A model generated the notes under the pieces. That model did not search any database. It was not told where the DNA came from and saw nothing but the letters and a program-made list of their open reading frames with translations. Made by a program: the position numbers and the translations under genes. DNA of 64,000 bases from positions 2,687,057 to 2,751,056 of the forward strand of contig NZ_FNHW01000001.1 of assembly GCF_900103485.1 (NCBI RefSeq), given 5' to 3'. This document shows, piece after piece, positions 8,240 to 15,858 of the stretch. This stretch comes from Fictibacillus solisalsi (GTDB lineage Bacteria; Bacillota; Bacilli; Bacillales; Fictibacillaceae). Position 1 is the first letter of the stretch. The number at the start of each line of letters is the position of its first letter.

Positions 8240-8947
8240 CGGGTCAAGTTCATGAAACAGCATCCCGCACAAATTCCTGATGGCTGAATGCTGTTTTTCA
8301 TCATAACTGATCAGCACGCATGTGGAAGGTCCGGCTGACTTATATAGAGGCAGGGTACTCCTGAACTTTGCTGATAAACCACACATCACCCCAAGTTCGT
8401 GGTCAATGCCTTTTGAGCCGACCGGCAGGATTTCATAAATCCCCTCTGTTTTCAGCAGCTGACGGAAAAGGGACAATAAAATCATTTCTCCAGAACGCGA
8501 TAGCACTTCCTCCCCGACAAGCGGTGCACCTATGACGGCAACTTTTGCATGAGATGGAGTAATTCCAAGCCTAAGATCATGCTGTGCCGCCCTGCCAATC
8601 ATCATGAAAGAAGAAGCGGACTGGACCATGTTCATATTGCTCTCTGTGCTTCCTGTGATTTCAATACCGTCCAGACCAAGTTCGGCAAACGTCTTTTGTG
8701 CTCCTGTCACGAGTTCATTCCATGCCCCATCACCATTAAAGGAGTGGATAATGAACGAAACGGGCACAGCCCCGGCAGCCAGCACTTCCATCGCGCAGAC
8801 CCGGGCGCCAAACCGCGCGACTTCCTCATAAGGTACCTTTACTTCATCCATCGGAAGGCTGCCAATTCCACCTGAGTTGTCTGCAGCTATCACCGCCACT
8901 TGCCCAGAGCCAAAGTCTTGCACGATAATATCACGATTTCTTTTCAT
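8231..8947 (-). CDS. cblS: Alpha-ribazole kinase CblS
   Basis: CblS phosphorylates salvaged alpha-ribazole to alpha-ribazole phosphate, replacing the CobT route to the lower ligand of B12. The 238-residue product belongs to the PurM-like ATP-binding fold: an N-terminal glycine-rich stretch (AVIAADNSGGIGSLPMDE), then EVLAAGAVPVSFIIHSFNGD and ITGSTESNMNMVQS. It resembles Listeria/Geobacillus CblS. The call is strengthened by the directly upstream cblT-like transporter gene and by its place at the end of the cobalamin-riboswitch operon. Its start overlaps cblT by 17 bases. No CobT is present in the window. Confidence 0.82.
   Translation of the reverse strand: MKRNRDIIVQDFGSGQVAVIAADNSGGIGSLPMDEVKVPYEEVARFGARVCAMEVLAAGAVPVSFIIHSFNGDGAWNELVTGAQKTFAELGLDGIEITGSTESNMNMVQSASSFMMIGRAAQHDLRLGITPSHAKVAVIGAPLVGEEVLSRSGEMILLSLFRQLLKTEGIYEILPVGSKGIDHELGVMCGLSAKFRSTLPLYKSAGPSTCVLISYDEKQHSAIRNLCGMLFHELDPLL
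8255..8298 (+). terminator. Possible fetAB terminator inside the 3' end of cblS
   Basis: AAACAGCAT and ATGCTGTTT form a 9-base stem around a 24-base loop, followed by TTC, just past the fetB stop. It lies within the antisense strand of cblS. The large loop makes it only a candidate. Confidence 0.4.
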
Positions 8948-9434
8948 GGTTGATCCTCATGGCTGACTGGCGGAAGACCGGCTTAATTCGTGGAATGATG
9001 ACAAGAGCGGTCAAAGCATTAAGAATAGCGGCTGCCAGCAGGCTTGGGATAAGTCCAAGAACGGCCGCTTTTCCCAAAACCGGCCAAAAGCAGAGTGGAG
9101 CCAGGATACCATTTCCTAGTACAAACATTATTGTGGCAGCCGTTTTCGCATTCTTCCCGTACAGCACGCCATAAAAGAATGCTAAAAACCCCATCTGAAC
9201 CGCTACCACTACATGCAGCGGCCCCAAAGGAAAACCGGCCAGGGCAGCTGTAAGTAAATGTCCAAAACCGGCTACAGCAAGCCCAGACCATGGAGACATT
9301 AAAGCCGCCGCAGCCAGAGCGGGCATGGAATCAAAGGCCACACTGCCTATGGGCGAAGGAATTTTGATAAATGAACCGGCTACTGCCAGAGAAACAAACG
9401 CCGTAAACAGCGCGATATTTTTATTTCGTATCAT
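8931..9434 (-). CDS. cblT: Alpha-ribazole transporter CblT (ECF-type S component)
   Basis: A membrane protein expected to take up alpha-ribazole for CblS. The 167-residue product has about five or six hydrophobic segments and the ECF S-component look: an N-terminal helix with AVAGSFIKIPSPIG and a following FDSMPALAAAALMSPWSG. GGAGG lies before the internal ATG chosen here, giving a start that overlaps the end of the adenosyltransferase gene. Pairing with cblS under a B12 riboswitch matches the described CblST system. Without that context it would be called a generic ECF substrate-binding component. Confidence 0.8.
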   Translation of the reverse strand: MIRNKNIALFTAFVSLAVAGSFIKIPSPIGSVAFDSMPALAAAALMSPWSGLAVAGFGHLLTAALAGFPLGPLHVVVAVQMGFLAFFYGVLYGKNAKTAATIMFVLGNGILAPLCFWPVLGKAAVLGLIPSLLAAAILNALTALVIIPRIKPVFRQSAMRINHEKKS

Positions 9435-10008
9435 TTTCTTTTCTCTTGCCTCCACGGAAAACGATGGCACTTCGTTCGTATTCCACGTCCTTTACACCTT
9501 CCCGGAAATTAATCACCCGGGCAATGGCAAAAAAGTAATCGGACAAACGGTTCACGTATTTTAAAACAACGGGGTTGATTTCATTCTCCTGTTTCAGCGC
9601 CACAATTTCCCGCTCTCCCCGTCTTGCTACCGTACGGCAAACATGAATCGCGGCTGAAGCCTCTGAACCTCCCGGAAGAATAAAGCGTTCCAGCTCTGGA
9701 GCTTCTATAATGTATTCATCAATGCGCTCTTCCAAAAAGGTGATCATGTCGGTGTTTGCTTTATATGGATAATCCTTTTTTACAGCTGAAAGATCGCCGC
9801 CGCAATCAAACAACTCATGCTGGATTTTCACCAGTTCGTTCCGGATATCGTCATACTTGGCATCCTGGAGCTTTGTTATGGCCACCCCAACAAAGCTGTT
9901 CAGCTCATCCAGTGTTCCATAGGCATTAACACGGATATGGTTTTTATCCAGCCGGCCTCCAATCACACTTGTTTTCCCTTCATCTCCAGTACGTGTGTAA
10001 AGCTTCAT
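9421..10008 (-). CDS. pduO: Cob(I)alamin adenosyltransferase, PduO type
   Basis: Transfers the adenosyl group of ATP to cob(I)alamin or cob(I)inamide to form the coenzyme. The 195-residue protein begins MKLYTRTGDEGKTSVIGG, the ATP-binding N-terminus of PduO-type enzymes. It contains ILPGGSEASAAIHVCRTVAR with the conserved Arg/Glu residues and the late motif VLKYVNRLSDYFFAIAR. I moved the start to the fourth codon (ATG), because GGGAG directly abuts the upstream GTG but is well spaced from the ATG. It acts on salvaged corrinoids in the same operon. Confidence 0.93.
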   Translation of the reverse strand: MKLYTRTGDEGKTSVIGGRLDKNHIRVNAYGTLDELNSFVGVAITKLQDAKYDDIRNELVKIQHELFDCGGDLSAVKKDYPYKANTDMITFLEERIDEYIIEAPELERFILPGGSEASAAIHVCRTVARRGEREIVALKQENEINPVVLKYVNRLSDYFFAIARVINFREGVKDVEYERSAIVFRGGKRKENDTK

Positions 10009-10022
10009 TCCGGTCACTCCCT

Positions 10023-10457
10023 TTATTTTATCGTCTGTTCCATCCCATACCAGACCACATGCACTTTTTCGGCCGCCATGGCAGCATCTTGAAAAAACCA
10101 GCCGGAAACATCACGCCATCTTCTGTTTTCTTCCTCCATCGGCACTATGCCTTTACCGATGTCCGTTCCAATCAGAACAAGCTGTCGGCCGGGCACTTCT
10201 GATTCCCATTTCAGCCAGGCTTGCAGGTTTTTCTTAAGCACTTCTCTTGTACCCTTTTCATTCTCCTGTACAACCTTCTTCACGAGTTGTTCCATTCCTT
10301 CAATGACAACAAGAGAAGTTTTAAATTTAAACTCTTCGGCCTCGGGGCACACAGCATCATACAGATTACACCAGCCCTCCATCTTCCGGGAGGCTGAATA
10401 AGTATCCATCACCCATTTTGCTTTACCGTGGAAGGCGCCTCCTGTAACAAAGTGCAT
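10023..10457 (-). CDS. CobU-like protein, shortened and degenerate
   Basis: A 144-residue homologue of the adenosylcobinamide kinase/guanylyltransferase CobU; the full CobU is encoded three genes upstream. It keeps a P-loop-like start (FVTGGAFHGKAKW) and the CobU C-terminal block (GTDIGKGIVPMEEENRRWRD). However, the Ser/Thr after the P-loop lysine is Ala, and the region holding the guanylylated histidine of CobU is missing. It may be inactive, regulatory, or act with a partner. ATG chosen with AGGGAGG upstream. Overlaps cobC by 49 bases. Similar second copies are often annotated as CobU in Bacilli; the function is uncertain. Confidence 0.75.
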   Translation of the reverse strand: MHFVTGGAFHGKAKWVMDTYSASRKMEGWCNLYDAVCPEAEEFKFKTSLVVIEGMEQLVKKVVQENEKGTREVLKKNLQAWLKWESEVPGRQLVLIGTDIGKGIVPMEEENRRWRDVSGWFFQDAAMAAEKVHVVWYGMEQTIK

Positions 10458-11038
10458 AATGCATTCCACCTCCCTTTGTTTTCGTTCCAAACCAGTGTGT
10501 ATCCTCTTCCATGAGAAACACCCCACTCCCACTTTTCTTTTGGTTCAGGAGCGAACACGGATAAATAAAAGCGGACCGGACCCCCATGGGTGACCACTGT
10601 CACATGTCCGCTTTGCTCCGCCAAGGGCCATATCTCCTCTTCCCAGGATGAAAGCAGGCGTTTTTTAAACTCATGAAAATGCTCCCCTCCTGGGGGACAA
10701 GTTCCAAATGGATCATCAATCCATTCTCTATAATGACGGTCATGGCACAACTCTTCATACGTTTTATTTTCCCATTCGCCAAAATGGATTTCCCGAAGTG
10801 CCGGGCTAGCGATAATCCGCTGGTCTGGAAAAAGAATTTCTGCGGTCTCCATGCACCGTTTCCGATCACTTGACAGGATCAAATCGGAAGGTAAATAGAT
10901 TGCCTTCCCCTGTATTTCTCTCAGTTCATTCCTGCCCTCTTCGCAAAGAAGAGGATCACTGTATCCGATGTATTTCTTTTGCTGATTCTCCAGCGTCAGC
11001 CCGTGACGAAGGAGAGTAACAGCCACCCTCCGAGCCAT
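10409..11038 (-). CDS. cobC: Alpha-ribazole phosphatase CobC (histidine phosphatase)
   Basis: Expected to remove the phosphate of alpha-ribazole phosphate or cobalamin 5'-phosphate at the end of the pathway. The 209-residue protein is a phosphoglycerate-mutase-like histidine phosphatase: the phosphohistidine motif LLRHGLTLENQQKKYIG at the N-terminus, ILSSDRKRCMETAEIL, a GEWEN loop, and the second histidine in VVTHGGPVRF. The family is broad, and the assignment to CobC rests on position between cobS and the CobU-like gene. The start overlaps the end of cobS by 43 bases. Confidence 0.87.
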   Translation of the reverse strand: MARRVAVTLLRHGLTLENQQKKYIGYSDPLLCEEGRNELREIQGKAIYLPSDLILSSDRKRCMETAEILFPDQRIIASPALREIHFGEWENKTYEELCHDRHYREWIDDPFGTCPPGGEHFHEFKKRLLSSWEEEIWPLAEQSGHVTVVTHGGPVRFYLSVFAPEPKEKWEWGVSHGRGYTLVWNENKGRWNALCTLLQEAPSTVKQNG

Positions 11039-11808
11039 AATACGGTTTCCATCCCTTCTGAACTCGCACCAAGCGTGTCTCCTGTGATTCCGCCAAACTC
11101 AATTGTCGCAAACCGTTTGCTCACAAGAAAAAATAAAGCGCCCAAAATCGTAAGACCTGTAAATAAAAAAAGCATGCCCGCAAGCCATGAGCCAACACCC
11201 ATACACAAAAAATATACCGCGTAAATCCCAAAACTCATTTTTGAAACATTCTGTTTCATTGCAAAAGCCATGCCTTCCTCCTTTGCCAGAGGAGCAGAAA
11301 CCAAGAGGCAGGCCATTCCGGTGCGGGCCAGAAACGGAATGAGCAGAAACAAAATCCAGCACTTCCCAGGTTCAATCTTCAAGCTTTCATGGATCAATAG
11401 AAAACGCCAGCTCAGAAGGAACAGAACGGATAAAACGCCAAAAGCCCCGGTCCTCGGGTCCTTCATGATTTCCAGTCTCTTTTCTTTACTGCTGTATGAA
11501 AAATAGGCATCACTGCAATCCATCCATCCATCGAGATGCAGTCCGCCTGTCAATGCGACAGAAAAACTAAACGAATAGAAACTGACCAGCAGAGGGGATA
11601 TAAACGATTGCTGATTCAGAAAATGCACCTGAACGGCAGTTAATCCGCCGAGCAACAGTCCAACAACCGGATACCAGTACACGCTCCATTTACTTGTTTC
11701 CTTCGTCCACGGGAACGCTGTCCGAATAGGGAAAGCCGTTAAAAACTGCAAAGCCAGCCCAAAACCGTACAATGAACTAAACCGTACAGGCTGTGCATTG
11801 GTTTTCAT
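10996..11808 (-). CDS. cobS: Adenosylcobinamide-GDP ribazoletransferase CobS
   Basis: The membrane enzyme that joins AdoCbi-GDP to alpha-ribazole (phosphate) to form the complete corrinoid. The 270-residue product has multiple hydrophobic helices. It also has the family hallmark GGLHLDGWMDCSDAYFS, followed by MKDPRTGAFGVLS and a late EFGGITGDTLGASSE motif; the acidic residues are expected to bind Mg2+. I start at the ATG of MKTNAQPVRF with AAGGA ten bases upstream. It overlaps cobU upstream and cobC downstream, so translation is probably coupled. Confidence 0.95.
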   Translation of the reverse strand: MKTNAQPVRFSSLYGFGLALQFLTAFPIRTAFPWTKETSKWSVYWYPVVGLLLGGLTAVQVHFLNQQSFISPLLVSFYSFSFSVALTGGLHLDGWMDCSDAYFSYSSKEKRLEIMKDPRTGAFGVLSVLFLLSWRFLLIHESLKIEPGKCWILFLLIPFLARTGMACLLVSAPLAKEEGMAFAMKQNVSKMSFGIYAVYFLCMGVGSWLAGMLFLFTGLTILGALFFLVSKRFATIEFGGITGDTLGASSEGMETVLWLGGWLLLSFVTG

Positions 11809-12379
11809 CCGCATCATATCCTTTGCGTAAAATCGGCATGCCAAATTCTACCTGGTACACCCAGTGTGATTGCCTCACAATATGCTGATGCAGATGCCCC
11901 ATCATCTGCATAAAGTAAAACGTTCCGCTGTCATCTGGCAGCAGGCCTTGAAACACTTCATTGGAAACGATAATCAGGACTTCGCATTGCTTCTTTAGCT
12001 CCGTGATTCCATCCATGATTTTTTGAAAAACCATTTCCCGAAACGCAGCCTCTTCCCACTGGTTCCTGTTTTCCCGCCACCCGGCAAAAAGCTCATTGCT
12101 GACAAGATTGGTTAAACAGTCGAGCAGAATCACATCTTCATGTGCAAAAGCTGCACTCAAGTCATGAATATCTCTGGGCTGTTCCCACGTTTTCCATGCG
12201 TATCCGCTTTTCTCACGGTCCTCCCTGTGCCGGTTGATGCGCTCGGCCATCTCCGCCCCATTTTGCTCGCATGTGGCGACATAATGAAGGCGATACCCTT
12301 TATTGCCGTGGTATACCGCTACCATTTCAGCAAATGAGCTCTTTCCGCTTCTTACGCCTCCGGTTATAAAAATCAGCAT
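11777..12379 (-). CDS. cobU: Adenosylcobinamide kinase/guanylyltransferase CobU
   Basis: Phosphorylates adenosylcobinamide and then transfers GMP to it, activating the ring for CobS. The 200-residue protein carries the P-loop FITGGVRSGKSSFAE at its N-terminus and ERINRHREDREKSGYAW with the histidine (about residue 51) that is guanylylated in CobU. DVILLDCLTNLVSNELF and the late VSNEVFQGLLPDDSG follow. The ATG of MLIF was chosen over an upstream GTG by spacing to AAGGG. The start overlaps cobD by seven bases. Confidence 0.95.
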   Translation of the reverse strand: MLIFITGGVRSGKSSFAEMVAVYHGNKGYRLHYVATCEQNGAEMAERINRHREDREKSGYAWKTWEQPRDIHDLSAAFAHEDVILLDCLTNLVSNELFAGWRENRNQWEEAAFREMVFQKIMDGITELKKQCEVLIIVSNEVFQGLLPDDSGTFYFMQMMGHLHQHIVRQSHWVYQVEFGMPILRKGYDADENQCTACTV

Positions 12380-13458
12380 GATGCCGCCCACCCTTCAAGA
12401 GTATCCAGAAGCACATCATTTTCTTGGGCTGTCCGGATCGCCAGACGGATGAACCTTCCTTCCAGACCTTTAAAATTGAAGGTGTGCCTGACAATAATCC
12501 TTTTTGAGAGCAAATATTTAATCAGGCTCATCTGGTCCTTTTCTTCTCCCTTTTCTCGCAAAAGATAAAAATTAACAAGAGAAGGAGAGGGCTCGAAGCC
12601 CAGGCGGTGCAAGGCAGGAAAAAGCCGTTTCCGTTCGCTTGCCGTCTTTTCGGCACTATCAGCAGCAAATAATTTTTCATGCTCGAGACAAAGCATGCCG
12701 ATTTTTTGTGCAGGCCCATTTACGCTCCAGGGCGGCTGGTATTTCTTCATTTGTAGAATCAAATCTAAAGACGACATAGCGTAGCCAAGGCGCAGACCTG
12801 GCAAGTGAAACATCTTTGTTAAGGAACGCAATATGATCAAGTTGTTATGTTGAGCAAGTAAAGGTACAGCAGTAACCGGATTCTCCATGAAATGAACAAA
12901 CGCCTCATCGACAACCAGGGTCACCTTTTTCTCTGAACATAAATGCAGAAGCCGCTCCAATTGAAAAGAATCAAGGGCGGTACCCGTAGGATTATTTGGG
13001 TGGCACAGAAAACAAAGCTCTTTGTCTTCAAGGCATTTTTCTAATTCCACAAATGAAATCCCCCATTTTGATTCCTCCTGCGTTATAAAACTCTCAACCC
13101 TGCATCCATTCGCTTCACATGCTTCCCTGTATTCAGAAAAAGCAGGTTCAATAATCAGCACATTGGCGCCTCTGTACGCCTGGGCTATGAGAAAAATAAG
13201 CTCTGCCGCTCCATTTCCCGCCAGAACCTGTTCAGAACCGAGACCTGCCATTTTCGCTGCCAGTTGTACAAAAGGAGCTGCAGATGGATGAGGATAGTGC
13301 AGAATATCTTCGTAAAGGGAATCCCAATCCTCCTTCAGACAGGAGAGCGGAGGATATGGATTGACATTCACACTGAAATCCAGACTGTTTTCCTTCAGTT
13401 CGGTCTCAAGCGATCGGGCCAGCAGTTCCGGATTAGCTCCATGATTGGGCAGCAACAA
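12373..13458 (-). CDS. cobD: L-threonine-O-3-phosphate decarboxylase CobD
   Basis: A PLP enzyme of aminotransferase fold class I that makes aminopropanol phosphate for CbiB. The 361-residue product shows the HisC/CobD landmarks: LPNHGANPEL at the N-terminus, DFSVNVNPYPP, CHPNNPTGTALDS, VVDEAFVHF, and the PLP lysine in LRSLTKMFHLPGLRLGYA. A TTG start is preferred, since GGGAGGG lies about 7 bases before it; the longer frame reads through the ribosome-binding site. Histidinol-phosphate aminotransferase is the alternative family member, but the flanking cbiB and cobU favour CobD. Overlaps cbiB by 26 bases. Confidence 0.9.
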   Translation of the reverse strand: MLLPNHGANPELLARSLETELKENSLDFSVNVNPYPPLSCLKEDWDSLYEDILHYPHPSAAPFVQLAAKMAGLGSEQVLAGNGAAELIFLIAQAYRGANVLIIEPAFSEYREACEANGCRVESFITQEESKWGISFVELEKCLEDKELCFLCHPNNPTGTALDSFQLERLLHLCSEKKVTLVVDEAFVHFMENPVTAVPLLAQHNNLIILRSLTKMFHLPGLRLGYAMSSLDLILQMKKYQPPWSVNGPAQKIGMLCLEHEKLFAADSAEKTASERKRLFPALHRLGFEPSPSLVNFYLLREKGEEKDQMSLIKYLLSKRIIVRHTFNFKGLEGRFIRLAIRTAQENDVLLDTLEGWAASC

Positions 13459-14395
13459 TATAGATCCCTCCCGCTGCAAGTAATATAATTGTGAACCATG
13501 TGACTGCTTGTTGCATGATTACAATCGTTTTTTCAATATGTATCGGATTCAGGCTGTTTTGTGCGCGGCCGATGAACGGGCGATATGATACCTGGCCTTT
13601 GTAATAATTGGTTCCTCCAAGCCTTATGCCGAGCAGGCCGGCAACAGCTGCTTCTCCCCAGCCGCTGTTGGGACTCGGGTGATGGCGGGCTTGTTCCTTC
13701 AGCCAGGCAAACGTCAGACGCTTCTTCATCATTGCATTGAATACCATCAAAAACGCTGTAAGACGGGCGGGGAGATAATTCAGCACATCGTCCAATCTGG
13801 CCGATGCCCAGCCAAAGTCTTTGTATCTTTCATTCTTGTAGCCTACCATAGAATCGCACGTATTTACGGCCCGGTACAGCAAGGCAAGCGGCGCCCCGCC
13901 GATAAAAGCAAAGAAAAGAGGGGCAGTCACGCCATCGCTCGTATTCTCTGCCACGGTCTCCACCGTACCTCTCACAATTTCCTGAGAGGGAAGGCCTTGT
14001 GTGTCTCTGCCCACAATCCAGCTTAATTTCGTTCTGGCTTCCTCCAGATCTCCCCGGACAAGCGGTTCATATACCGAGCGACCTGCTTCTTTCAGCCCTC
14101 TTGCAGCGATGGTCGTTGAGATTAAAAGGGACTCAACACAAACCCCTACCACCAAATGAATCGAGTACGCAAAAGAAACAAGAACATACGAGAATAATAG
14201 AGTAACAGCCAAAATAAGAAAGAGCATACAGAGCCCCTTCAACCTTTGGAAGTTTCCACCGTTCAATGACCGGTCCAGCCAGCTGATCATCTTGCCGAAC
14301 CCTTTCACCGGATGCGGCAGCCAGCGGGGATCGCCGATCAGCTGGTCAATGATCAGTGCAAGGACAATCGACAATAAATGCAGAGAAATCATCAT
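13433..14395 (-). CDS. cbiB: Adenosylcobinamide-phosphate synthase CbiB
   Basis: An integral membrane enzyme that attaches aminopropanol phosphate to adenosylcobyric acid. The 320-residue protein starts with hydrophobic helices and the family motif DQLIGDPRWLPHPVKGFGK. It also has GRDTQGLPSQEIVRGTVETV, AENTSDGVTAPLFFAFIGG, YRAVNTCDSMVGYKNERY and HHPSPNSGWGEAAVAG, all CbiB/CobD-family signatures. The ATG overlaps the stop of the BtuD-CbiZ gene (ATGA), so the two are coupled: CbiZ makes cobyrate and CbiB consumes it. Confidence 0.96.
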   Translation of the reverse strand: MMISLHLLSIVLALIIDQLIGDPRWLPHPVKGFGKMISWLDRSLNGGNFQRLKGLCMLFLILAVTLLFSYVLVSFAYSIHLVVGVCVESLLISTTIAARGLKEAGRSVYEPLVRGDLEEARTKLSWIVGRDTQGLPSQEIVRGTVETVAENTSDGVTAPLFFAFIGGAPLALLYRAVNTCDSMVGYKNERYKDFGWASARLDDVLNYLPARLTAFLMVFNAMMKKRLTFAWLKEQARHHPSPNSGWGEAAVAGLLGIRLGGTNYYKGQVSYRPFIGRAQNSLNPIHIEKTIVIMQQAVTWFTIILLAAGGIYIVAAQSWS

Positions 14396-15858
14396 GGTTG
14401 CAGCATTCTCTTTCTATAGTTTTTAATGGCAATGCCTACTGTTTGATAGACCGCTTTTCCAATCGCTTTACCAGCCGGTGTAATCGTCCCCGCGTACCTC
14501 ATTTCCTTTCCGTTTTGGGTTGAGGCTATACAAACGCTGTCAGTCGATGTGCCGGTCGCTGGAGTTCCTGTTACCGGATCTTTAATGCCATAGTCGCGGA
14601 GTGCCCCCGCTTTGGCTTCTGTCGCCGTCATCATTGCCTGAACAAATGCTTCGTCCGATAGCCTGCCCTCCATAAAAATCCAGATGTTGATCGTACCAAT
14701 GGGCATGGGCTGATCCTTCCGTTCCCACGAACGTCCCGCATCCACTGCATTGCCGGTTCCCACCGTGGAGGCGACAAGCAGTTTTACACCTTTTTCATCC
14801 ACAGATACCATTCCAGCATCCTGAAGCCTCGCCGCAGTCATCATGCCAACCGTATCATTTGGATTGATAGAAAGCGAACTCAGATAATCCTCAAATTCTT
14901 TTTGGGCGTCATTCACATTATAATTTTTGTCCACGTGGCGGTTTACAAATGTGTTGGCCCACTGATATCCTCCCCCTATGACAGCAGATGACATGGTTTT
15001 CAGCGAAAAAGGACTTCGGAAAATCATGGTTTCAGGTGTAGCCTCGAGGACAATCTCAGACAAGTCCTTACGTTCGTCCTGATGCCGGGGAACGAGCGCA
15101 ATGAGCGGCTTTGCCTTTTGCGGATGTTCCTGACGGCTTAAGTTCGTCTTGTATACCGACTGAAGCATCCTGCTGTCCATAATGTCACCAGGCTTTCCAA
15201 TCGCCTTCATTTTCCCTTTATCCAGAAGAAGAACCTGGTCACAATACAGACTGGCAATATTCAGGTCATGGAGAATAGCCACAACCGTCAACTGGCAGCC
15301 TTCCACCCAATCCTTTAACAGATCCATCAGTTTCATTTGATAGGCTAAATCCAGATGGTTGGTCGGTTCATCCAGCAGCAAAATTTTCGGCTCTTGTGCG
15401 AGCGCCTTGGCCAGCAGAACACGCTGGCGCTCTCCTCCGCTTAACAGCTGGATACTTTTATCCGCAAACTCCTCAACCCCTGTAAATTCCATGGAGTTTT
15501 GAACCACTTCATCGTCCCGTGGTGTTGAATGCTTTAATAATCCTTTATAAAACGGATAGCGGCCAAGCGCCACAGCCTCTCTTACCGTAAAATCGAACGA
15601 GCTCTCGGCATGCTGTGGCAATACGGCGATCATTCTTGCCAGTTCCTTGGCGGAATAGCTGCTGATCGGTTTGCCTTTGATCAAAACTTCGCCAGATTGA
15701 AAAGGAAGCATTCCATTGATCATTTTCATTAGGGTGGTCTTCCCGCTTCCGTTTGGCCCAATGATCCCGGTAATTTTCCCCTTCTCTACGGAAAACGAAA
15801 GATCATCGACAACCTTTTTCCCGTCGTAGCCTCCGGAAAGCTGTTGTACGTTAATCAT
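14392..15858 (-). CDS. btuD: B12 ABC transporter ATPase fused to adenosylcobinamide amidohydrolase (BtuD-CbiZ)
   Basis: A two-domain protein of 488 residues. Residues 1 to about 250 form a BtuD/FecE-like ABC ATPase with Walker A GPNGSGKT (34-41), signature LSGGE (139-143) and Walker B ILLLDEP (159-165). From about 270 to the end is a CbiZ domain, with FRSPFSLKTMSSAVIGGGY, ASTVGTGNAVDAG and TATEAKAGALRDYGI; CbiZ hydrolyses the aminopropanol amide of adenosylcobinamide to cobyric acid. The fusion physically links uptake to remodelling. B. subtilis YvrA, as I recall, has a similarly long ATPase. A 4-base overlap with btuC upstream and cbiB downstream suggests tight coupling. Confidence 0.93.
   Translation of the reverse strand: MINVQQLSGGYDGKKVVDDLSFSVEKGKITGIIGPNGSGKTTLMKMINGMLPFQSGEVLIKGKPISSYSAKELARMIAVLPQHAESSFDFTVREAVALGRYPFYKGLLKHSTPRDDEVVQNSMEFTGVEEFADKSIQLLSGGERQRVLLAKALAQEPKILLLDEPTNHLDLAYQMKLMDLLKDWVEGCQLTVVAILHDLNIASLYCDQVLLLDKGKMKAIGKPGDIMDSRMLQSVYKTNLSRQEHPQKAKPLIALVPRHQDERKDLSEIVLEATPETMIFRSPFSLKTMSSAVIGGGYQWANTFVNRHVDKNYNVNDAQKEFEDYLSSLSINPNDTVGMMTAARLQDAGMVSVDEKGVKLLVASTVGTGNAVDAGRSWERKDQPMPIGTINIWIFMEGRLSDEAFVQAMMTATEAKAGALRDYGIKDPVTGTPATGTSTDSVCIASTQNGKEMRYAGTITPAGKAIGKAVYQTVGIAIKNYRKRMLQP

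Noticed and set aside
12373-13458. Histidinol-phosphate aminotransferase (HisC)
   Set aside because: Same fold, but the gene lies between cbiB and cobU under the B12 riboswitch, so CobD fits better; the his operon is elsewhere and complete without it.
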